NCBI GenBank assembly: GCA_026400305.1
Contig: JAPLPI010000191.1
Coordinates: 1 to 20,988 of the forward strand
DNA length: 20,988 nt
Direction: 5' to 3'
Source: Alphaproteobacteria bacterium
Lineage (GTDB): Bacteria; Pseudomonadota; Alphaproteobacteria; Micropepsales; Micropepsaceae
The translations under genes and the position numbers were made by a program. Positions 16,309 to 20,988 of this stretch are shown in pieces. The notes beneath the pieces are model-generated. The model saw only the letters and a list, made by a program, of their open reading frames with translations. It was not told where the DNA came from and made no database searches. Positions within the stretch are counted from its first letter, which is position 1. Each line of letters begins with the position of its first letter.

Positions 16309-16539
16309 GTGACCCGCAGCGAAATATGGCGCCTGGAAAAATATCTGCGCAACCTGTTCCGGCTGGACACCATCACCATCGTGGAACGTCCTAAGCAGAC
16401 GGATTCGGTAGAGATGCACATCAACGGCGAATTCGTCGGTGTACTTTTCAAGGACGAGGAAGACGGCGAAGTCTCCTATGCCTTCAACATGGCAATCCTG
16501 GATATAGACCTGCCCGAAGCGCCGCCCACGCGCGGCTAA
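16309..16539 (+). CDS. DUF3126 family protein
   Basis: This is a small acidic protein of 76 residues: TRSEIWRLEKYLRNLFRLDT, then VERPKQTDSVEMHINGEFVG, then VLFKDEEDGEVSYAFNMAIL. It matches the DUF3126 family, which is widespread in alphaproteobacteria and has no known function. The GTG at 16309 is preferred because AAGGA (16297-16301) lies seven bases before it and the resulting N-terminus MTRSEI fits the family; the ATG two codons earlier (16303) is only one base from that site, and a longer in-frame version from 16186 would run through the hairpin cluster. It often lies near cysE in related genomes in my recollection, but I cannot verify this here. Confidence 0.83.
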   Translation: MTRSEIWRLEKYLRNLFRLDTITIVERPKQTDSVEMHINGEFVGVLFKDEEDGEVSYAFNMAILDIDLPEAPPTRG

Positions 16540-16541
16540 GC

Positions 16542-16556
16542 CCACCCGAAGGGTGG
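16542..16556. terminator. Hairpin between converging genes
   Basis: CCACCC-GAA-GGGTGG is a perfect six-base-pair stem with a three-base loop, placed in the 28-base gap between two converging genes. It may act as a terminator in both directions, but no real T-run follows on either side. Confidence 0.4.
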
Positions 16557-16567
16557 CGTAATCAAGT

Positions 16568-17278
16568 TTATGAGTTCCGGAATTTCGCTATCAATGCACC
16601 GGTGCTGGTGGAGATTTCCTGCCAGTGCGCCAGATAGGCGCGCTTGAAGCGGTAGGAGAAGCTTAGATTCTTCGCCAACGGCCGGTCCACCGCCAGGCAG
16701 TTTGGACTGGGCAGGTCGGCCGCAGCCCGCTCGCACAACAGCAGTACCAATCCCTTGTCGCCATGTCCGGCGAACAGGTCGTTGCGCTCATATCCCGAAT
16801 TTTTGGCGAAGCCATATTGGGTCAATCCGAACGGTCCGGCCGTCCCGTTGCGGTTCCCGATATAGGGCATATAGATGCGCTGCAGCCGGGCTTCTTCGCC
16901 CAGGTTGTCGGGATCGCCGCGCAGCAACAGGCGGATGACCGGTGTATCCGGGGCGTTGCCGGTGAAGAGCAGTGCATCGGAATCCGAAAAGCCGCGCCAG
17001 GATGGGAACAACGCCGACAGCGCCAGGGAATCCAGTTCGCCTCCGGCGCGTGCCGCTGAGCTTTCCATATAGTTGGCGGGAATGGCGAAGGCGGTTCCGC
17101 GCACCGTGACCTGTACCATGGTGGAGCGCCCGGTGGGGGCGGCGGGCGCCTTGTGGCCGGGCCGCAGGTACCAGCCTAGGAACAGGCCTGACAGCGCCAC
17201 GATGGCCAGGAAGAAGCCGGCCGGGATCAGCCAGCCAGAGTGGCGGTGTATTTCGTCGCGGGCGCCAAGGCTCTCCAT
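16568..17278 (-). CDS. Single-pass membrane protein of unknown function
   Basis: I do not recognise this 236-residue protein. Residues about 15-37 (GWLIPAGFFLAIVALSGLFL) form one membrane segment, with the short charged N-terminus MESLGARDEIHRHSG probably in the cytoplasm and the rest, about 195 residues, in the periplasm. A proline- and alanine-rich linker follows, then a globular region with VQVTVRGTAFAIPANYME, RIYMPYIGNRNGTAGPFG and GDKGLVLLLCERAAADLPSP. Two cysteines, in LLCERA and SPNCLAV, could form a disulfide. ATG 17278 has AGGG seven bases upstream. High GC at third codon positions shows it is a real gene. No catalytic motif was found. Confidence 0.72.
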   Translation of the reverse strand: MESLGARDEIHRHSGWLIPAGFFLAIVALSGLFLGWYLRPGHKAPAAPTGRSTMVQVTVRGTAFAIPANYMESSAARAGGELDSLALSALFPSWRGFSDSDALLFTGNAPDTPVIRLLLRGDPDNLGEEARLQRIYMPYIGNRNGTAGPFGLTQYGFAKNSGYERNDLFAGHGDKGLVLLLCERAAADLPSPNCLAVDRPLAKNLSFSYRFKRAYLAHWQEISTSTGALIAKFRNS

Positions 17279-17386
17279 CCGGCTACCCTAGCACCGGCAA
17301 CACGGTGCCGCAGAGGTGTGCCGGACCTAGTTGCCCAATTCTTGCGACGCGTGACACGGAAACATCATTTCGCGTCATTTCGGGAC

Positions 17387-17557
17387 ATGTCACATCTCTT
17401 CAGAGCCGGCACTGCGATCGTCCTTATCGCCCTGATCACTGGCCATATGTCGTCCCTGAGCCCGCGCTGGCGGGCCCTGGCGGCCGATCTCCACCAGGCT
17501 GAGCCCCAGGCCAAGGTTAAGGCGGCTGTCCAATCACTGCTGATGCGAAAAGGATAA
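17387..17557 (+). CDS. Small hydrophobic-N-terminus protein of unknown function
   Basis: This is a 56-residue protein starting MSHLFRAGTAIVLIALITGH, which looks like a membrane segment or signal peptide, then a polar helix-forming tail WRALAADLHQAEPQAKVKAA ending MRKG. Codon third positions are mostly G or C, as in neighbouring genes. The frame stays open upstream to 17240, but that part overlaps the divergent gene and looks non-coding, so ATG 17387 is preferred; its ribosome binding site is poor. It ends within the ribosome binding site of the next small gene, so the two are probably co-transcribed. No family is recognised. Confidence 0.55.
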   Translation: MSHLFRAGTAIVLIALITGHMSSLSPRWRALAADLHQAEPQAKVKAAVQSLLMRKG

Positions 17558-17583
17558 GGATCCGGGGCATACGAAATATTCTG

Positions 17584-17850
17584 TTGTTGCTGTTCTCCCT
17601 TGCGGGAGGGCTGACCCTGTCGGGCATCACCGCGAACGTCTATCGCCTGATCGCGAAGACCAAGCCGGAAACCCGCGCTGCGACCTATTATGGCGTGATG
17701 CTGCTGGCCGGTCCCAGCGTGCTGTTGGACAATTCCACGCGCTCCTTCCCTAAGAAGGAATGCAGCCGCACCGCATACGGCTTTCCGCTGGGCCTGGCGG
17801 CCTATTGGTCGTTCATGCTGGGCGCGATCCTGGTCGAAATCGCTATTTGA
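17584..17850 (+). CDS. Small two-segment membrane protein of unknown function
   Basis: This product of about 88-93 residues has hydrophobic segments at both ends (LLLFSLAGGLTLSGITANVY; LGLAAYWSFMLGAILVEIAI) and a middle part, TRAATYYGVMLLAGPSVLLD, that may also enter the membrane. It has the look of a conserved alphaproteobacterial small membrane protein, but I cannot name the family. The first standard start is TTG 17584, which has no ribosome binding site. An in-frame ATA at 17569 has AAGGA (17556-17560) exactly eight bases upstream and would give MRNILLLLFSLAGG, a more natural start. Either ATA is used or an ATG has mutated. The gene ends directly at a strong terminator. Confidence 0.7.
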   Translation: MLLFSLAGGLTLSGITANVYRLIAKTKPETRAATYYGVMLLAGPSVLLDNSTRSFPKKECSRTAYGFPLGLAAYWSFMLGAILVEIAI

Positions 17851-17885
17851 AAACGGGCGCGGAGGTCATCCGCGCCCGTTTAATT
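17851..17885. terminator. Strong intrinsic terminator between converging genes
   Basis: AAACGGGCGCGGA (17851-17863) and TCCGCGCCCGTTT (17869-17881) form a perfect 13-base-pair stem around a 5-base loop GGTCA, followed by AATTT. The A-tract on one side and T-tract on the other let it work in both directions. It begins right after the TGA of the small membrane protein gene and ends right before the phoH stop. Confidence 0.88.
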
Positions 17886-18647
17886 TCAAAGAACTGTAAG
17901 CATCGAGGCGACGAGGGGATGGCGGACAATGTCACCTTCCACCAGACGCACCACGGGAATGTCCGGTAGCGGTTCCAGCTTTGCAGCGATGTCGGCCAGG
18001 CCGGAAATGCCGGGCAAGAGGTCGGTCTGGTCCGGATCGCCGGTCAGAACCATGGTCGAACGCCAGCCCAGCCGTGTCAGCAGCATCTTGATCTGGGTGT
18101 AGGTGCAGTTCTGCGCCTCATCGATCACCACAAAACATTCGCTGAGGGTGCGGCCGCGCATATAGGCCACAGGCGCGATTTCGATGATGCCGTCGGCCAG
18201 CATCGCCTTGAGCCGCTTGGTGCCCAGCCGTTCGGTCAGGGCGTCGTAGAGCGGCCGCAGGTAAGGCGCCAGCTTCTCCTGCAGGTCTCCGGGCAGGAAG
18301 CCCAGGCTTTCGCCCGCTTCCACCGCCGGGCGCGACAGCACGATGCGGCTGACTTTTCCGGCTTCCAGCGCTTCCACCGCCTTGGCGATCGCCAGATAGG
18401 TCTTGCCCGTGCCGGCAGGTCCCAGCGCCAGCACTACGCTTTGATTGTCGACGGCGTCCATGAACTGCTGCTGCCCCGGGCTCATAGCCCGGATGTTTTT
18501 TACGTATTTGCGGTCTCGATATTGGCCATCGGGATCATGCGGGGTCCAGCCGGCCCCGTGAGCGGTGCGACTGGGAAAAAGGGAGTGCACATTTTGCTGA
18601 GAAAATGAAGAATCACGAGACTTCGAACGCATGGAGCGCTTAGCCAT
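17886..18647 (-). CDS. phoH: PhoH-family ATPase
   Basis: This is a cytoplasmic P-loop ATPase of 253 residues related to the phosphate-starvation protein PhoH; members may couple ATP hydrolysis to RNA handling, but the exact role is unsettled. Walker A is GPAGTGKT at residues 76-83 and Walker B is FVVIDEAQN at 172-180. Other family blocks are LSRPAVEAGESLGFLPGDLQ, KLAPYLRPLYDAL, APVAYMRGRTL and TGDPDQTDLLPG. The N-terminal 50 residues are basic and low in complexity. It lacks the extra N-terminal domain of the longer YbeZ-type proteins, and no ybeY is adjacent, so it fits the short PhoH form. ATG 18647 has GGGAG five bases upstream. Confidence 0.9.
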   Translation of the reverse strand: MAKRSMRSKSRDSSFSQQNVHSLFPSRTAHGAGWTPHDPDGQYRDRKYVKNIRAMSPGQQQFMDAVDNQSVVLALGPAGTGKTYLAIAKAVEALEAGKVSRIVLSRPAVEAGESLGFLPGDLQEKLAPYLRPLYDALTERLGTKRLKAMLADGIIEIAPVAYMRGRTLSECFVVIDEAQNCTYTQIKMLLTRLGWRSTMVLTGDPDQTDLLPGISGLADIAAKLEPLPDIPVVRLVEGDIVRHPLVASMLTVL

Positions 18648-18858
18648 AGATACTCCCGATGATGTGGGCTGTGGGTGTGAACGAAGGGGGGCTACTCGGT
18701 GAACCGGCCCTGGATCTAGTTGGCGAACGCAGTGCGAGAAGCACCAATACCGTTTTCCCCAATATACAGGCGAATCAACACGCCATAATTCAAGGTATCG
18801 TCTTTTTTGCGGAGCGGTGTATGAATTTCTCGCGACGAAACAACGTGGATGAAAAACG
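18648..18858. other. Intergenic spacer between divergent phoH and gamma-carbonic anhydrase genes
   Basis: These 211 bases separate two divergent genes and should hold both promoters. The half nearest the anhydrase gene is AT-richer, but no pair of good -35 and -10 boxes could be matched on either strand. Frames that cross the region look non-coding. No RNA gene or strong hairpin was recognised. Confidence 0.4.
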
Positions 18859-19380
18859 ATGCCGATTTACGCACTGGATGGCGCGAAGCCGCAGATCGCC
18901 GATGATTGCTGGATCGCGCCGGATGCAGCGGTCATCGGAAAAGTGCGGTTGCTGAAGGGCGCGAGCATCTGGTTCGGCGCGGTACTACGCGGAGATAACG
19001 AATGGATTACAATCGGGGCGGACTCGAATGTGCAGGATCAAAGCATCATTCACGCCGATCCGGGACAGCCCGTGACCATCGGGCGCGGGGTCACCATCGG
19101 CCATCGCGTTATTGTGCATAGCGCCGAAGTCGGCGATTATTCGCTGATCGGCATGGGCTCGGTGCTGCTCAACCGCGCGCGCATCGGGTCCAGGAGCCTG
19201 GTAGGCGCCGGCGCTCTGGTGACCGAAGGCAAGGTGTTCGAGGACGGCAAGCTAATCCTGGGCACGCCGGCCAAGGTCACGAGCGAACTCACGGCCGAAC
19301 AGATGCAGGGGCTGGAGACCTCAGCACAGACCTATGTCGCCAACGCCGCGCGCTATCGCAAGGAACTGAAGATTCTTTAA
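18859..19380 (+). CDS. Gamma-carbonic anhydrase family protein (YrdA/PaaY-like)
   Basis: This is a left-handed beta-helix protein of 173 residues, expected to be a trimer with metal at the subunit interfaces. Hexapeptide repeats run from about residue 12 to 140 (WIAPDAAVIGKVRLLKGASI, WFGAVLRGD, VTIGRGVTIGHRVIVHSAEV, LIGMGSVLLNRARIG). The metal-binding histidines H65 (SIIHADPG), H82 and H87 (IGHRVIVH) are present, as are the gamma-class residues in AVLRGDN and NVQDQSIIH. Many members have weak or no measured carbonic anhydrase activity, so the reaction is not certain. ATG 18859 is the family start. The stop overlaps the converging small gene by a few bases. Confidence 0.9.
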   Translation: MPIYALDGAKPQIADDCWIAPDAAVIGKVRLLKGASIWFGAVLRGDNEWITIGADSNVQDQSIIHADPGQPVTIGRGVTIGHRVIVHSAEVGDYSLIGMGSVLLNRARIGSRSLVGAGALVTEGKVFEDGKLILGTPAKVTSELTAEQMQGLETSAQTYVANAARYRKELKIL

Positions 19381-19583
19381 GCGTGGCGGGCGGCGCGTTT
19401 TTCCGAGCCGGTGAAATCGACCTGGCGGGTCCACATCTTGCGGATGCTGGTGTCGGTCTCGGGGCCGAAGTTGAACCAGGCGGCCTTCTCGTGCGCGGCA
19501 TCGACGATGAACAGTGTGTGGATCTTGCCAAGCTTCTGCACCAGCGTGTTGCGGATGGTGTTGATGCTGACTTCGCTGGACAA
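19377..19583 (-). CDS. Small conserved-looking protein of unknown function, possibly frameshifted at its 5' end
   Basis: This is a 68-residue product from TTG 19583: SSEVSINTIRNTLVQKLGKI, then HTLFIVDAAHEKAAWFNFGP, then ETDTSIRKMWTRQVDFTGSE. Nearly every third codon position is G or C, a strong coding sign. Upstream, a different frame from TTG 19662 also looks coding (RSITGLEEEIFSLGQAHRFG) and fades where this one begins. A single frameshift near 19590-19600 would join them into a protein of about 95 residues. Alternatively this frame starts on its own at TTG 19583, without a good ribosome binding site. Its stop overlaps that of the converging anhydrase gene. No family is recognised. Confidence 0.55.
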   Translation of the reverse strand: MSSEVSINTIRNTLVQKLGKIHTLFIVDAAHEKAAWFNFGPETDTSIRKMWTRQVDFTGSEKRAARHA

Positions 19584-19731
19584 TACCGCAGGACTGCGGC
19601 CCGAAGCGGTGCGCCTGCCCCAGGCTGAAAATCTCTTCTTCCAGGCCCGTGATGGAGCGCAACTTTATGTCTGGAGTCTCCGCCTCAGAGCCTGAACCAC
19701 GGCTGAATATAATGGGGATTCTTTGGGGCGA

Positions 19732-20205
19732 TCAACTTACGGAATAATCCGTCACCAACCAGCCATCATTTTCGAAGGACAGGGTAATGGTTTCCACCGC
19801 CGATGCCTTATGGGCGAAAACAGAATCATACTTGATTACTGCGACATTGCTGCGGCTGAGATCGATCGACTTCAGGCCGCGGCTTGCCACAGAGCCCAAC
19901 GGTTCGCGGCGTTTGACGGCGTCCGCAGCCCAGGCATTGGTCTTTTGCCGGTTCTGGAAAGCCTTGCCGGCCTCGCTCCAGCTCTGGGCGTAATTCTTGT
20001 CATCCAACAGCACCAGCCATTGCTTGGCCCGGTCGTCGGGCGCGGGTGTGGCGCCGGTGATGGTCTTACTGCCGGACATAGTGGTCTTGGAAGCAGGCGA
20101 GATGACGGGCACCGTGATGGGCGTTTTGACAGGGTCTTTTTTGGCCTGGGCAAGGGCCGGCATGCTGAAAATTAGCAGTGTGGCAAGCAGTGTACGAACC
20201 AGCAT
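19732..20205 (-). CDS. Secreted DUF4019-like protein
   Basis: This is a 157-residue exported protein of unknown function. MLVRTLLATLLIFSMPALAQ forms a signal peptide, with likely cleavage after ALAQA before KKDP. A threonine- and proline-rich linker follows (about residues 25-55). The C-terminal 100 residues resemble DUF4019: AKQWLVLLDDKNYAQSWSEA, GKAFQNRQKTNAWAADAVKR, REPLGSVASRGLKSIDLS, and an end SAVETITLSFENDGWLVTDY. ATG 20205 is chosen because GAGG lies six bases upstream and it opens the signal peptide; the frame stays open to 20250. It follows sdhA by 63 bases on the same strand. The domain call is by resemblance only. Confidence 0.7.
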   Translation of the reverse strand: MLVRTLLATLLIFSMPALAQAKKDPVKTPITVPVISPASKTTMSGSKTITGATPAPDDRAKQWLVLLDDKNYAQSWSEAGKAFQNRQKTNAWAADAVKRREPLGSVASRGLKSIDLSRSNVAVIKYDSVFAHKASAVETITLSFENDGWLVTDYSVS

Positions 20206-20268
20206 TGGCAGCCTCAAATACGTGCAATCTATCGCAGCAATAAAGCGCAAGACCGCGCCCTGTTCAGT

Positions 20269-20988
20269 CTAATAAGTGCGTGCCTTGGGCTTGATGTATT
20301 CGATGTCGCTGGTGAGCGTGTAGGTGTGCACCGGGCGATAGTCGATCTTGGTCCGGCCCGTCTCGACATCCAGCCAGGTGAGGGTGTGCTTCATCCAGTT
20401 CTCGTCGTCGCGATTGGAATAATCCTCGCGGGCATGGGCGCCGCGGCTTTCCAGCCGGTTGACCGCGCCGGCCACCGTCACCACCGCCTGCTGGATTAGA
20501 TTGTCGAACTCCAATGTCTCCACCAGGTCGGTATTCCAGATCATAGAGCGGTCGGTGATGCCGATATCGCCGCGCTGGGCATAGATGTCGCTGACGCGCT
20601 TGAGCCCCTGTGACAGGCTATCGCCGGTGCGGAACACGGCGGCGTCTTCCTGCATGGCCTTCTGCATCGCCAGCCGCATCACCGCCGTTGGCGTGCCGCC
20701 CTTGGCGTTACGGAAGCGGTCGAAGCGCGCCATGGCGTCGTCGCCGGCATTCTTCTGCAATTCCTGATGTGTCCTCACGCCCTGCAGCGACTTGGCGGCC
20801 TGCACACCAGCGGCCTTGCCGAACACGACAAGATCGATCAACGAGTTGGAACCCAAGCGATTTGCGCCGTGCACCGAGACGCAGGCTGCTTCACCCACCG
20901 CCATCAGGCCGGGCACCACCGTGTCGGGATTGCCACCGGTGAGGGTCAGCGCCTCGCCGGTATAGGCGCAGGGAATGCCGCCCATGTT
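20269..20988 (-). CDS. sdhA: Succinate dehydrogenase flavoprotein subunit (C-terminal part; 5' end outside window)
   Basis: SdhA oxidises succinate to fumarate at a covalently bound FAD, in complex II on the inner membrane. About 239 of some 600 residues are visible. They begin [19 protein letters not shown] and include [35 protein letters not shown] ([10 protein letters not shown] holds the substrate-binding arginine), [32 protein letters not shown] and the typical end YIKPKARTY. The segment IPCAYTGE differs from the IPTNYHGE usual in the family. NadB shares the superfamily, but the C-terminal REDY and W.KHT blocks mark SdhA. The gene downstream is a DUF4019-like gene rather than sdhB. Confidence 0.95.
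   Translation of the reverse strand, partial: NMGGIPCAYTGEALTLTGGNPDTVVPGLMAVGEAACVSVHGANRLGSNSLIDLVVFGKAAGVQAAKSLQGVRTHQELQKNAGDDAMARFDRFRNAKGGTPTAVMRLAMQKAMQEDAAVFRTGDSLSQGLKRVSDIYAQRGDIGITDRSMIWNTDLVETLEFDNLIQQAVVTVAGAVNRLESRGAHAREDYSNRDDENWMKHTLTWLDVETGRTKIDYRPVHTYTLTSDIEYIKPKARTY

Noticed and set aside
19684..19760. Alternative minus-strand frame reading APKNPHYIQPWFRL as an extension of the DUF4019-like gene
   Set aside because: The main frame ends DGWLVTDYSVS, which fits the family's C-terminus. The other frame has no start of its own and looks accidental.
1..20988. CRISPR arrays, tRNA or rRNA genes, transposases, toxin-antitoxin pairs or prophage genes
   Set aside because: None was seen on either strand. 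The small unknown genes show no features that would place them in such systems.

Overview
The window is about 21 kb of GC-rich, gene-dense chromosomal DNA. The gene families point to an alphaproteobacterium: split glycyl-tRNA synthetase (GlyQ/GlyS) followed by pyruvate phosphate dikinase, a COG4111-type NadQ regulator next to nadABC, a DUF3126 protein, and SdhA with an alphaproteobacterial-looking C-terminus. I cannot place it below class. No tRNA, rRNA, CRISPR array, intact mobile element or prophage was seen.

Left part (1-6376, all on +). The end of glyQ, then glyS and ppdK, form a tight run (1-base overlap, then 4-base gap). A 286-base AT-richer spacer follows, then a membrane-anchored SleB-type cell wall hydrolase.

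NAD block (6406-12898, all on -). In transcription order this is tauE/safE-like permease, an HD-domain hydrolase broken by an in-frame amber codon, a COG5350-type tyrosine phosphatase, and nadQ (Nudix-like plus winged helix). A structured intergenic region follows, then nadA-nadB-nadC with 1-base spacing and a 4-base overlap. NadA, NadB and NadC convert aspartate to nicotinate mononucleotide, and NadQ is the expected repressor. The 181 bases before nadA hold a sigma70-like promoter, an inverted repeat over its -10, a terminator-like hairpin with seven T, and a 34-base imperfect palindrome just ahead of the ribosome binding site.

Middle (12952-16539). A leftover C-terminal tail of a histidine kinase lies next to tauE. 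It is followed by queC-queE (7-deazaguanine/queuosine precursor pathway), a YdjA-like nitroreductase on -, cysE (serine acetyltransferase), a hairpin-rich spacer and a DUF3126 gene.

Right part (16568-20988). This holds a single-pass membrane protein of unknown function on -, two tandem small membrane proteins on + ending at a strong terminator, phoH on -, a gamma-carbonic anhydrase-like protein on +, a small unknown gene that may be frameshifted, a secreted DUF4019-like protein, and the C-terminal third of sdhA entering from the right edge on -.

Most of the window is ordinary housekeeping sequence. The points most worth checking are the nadA leader, the amber codon in the HD gene, the kinase remnant, the likely ATA start of a small membrane protein, and two possible frameshifts in small genes. 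I found no clear evidence of a wholly new system.
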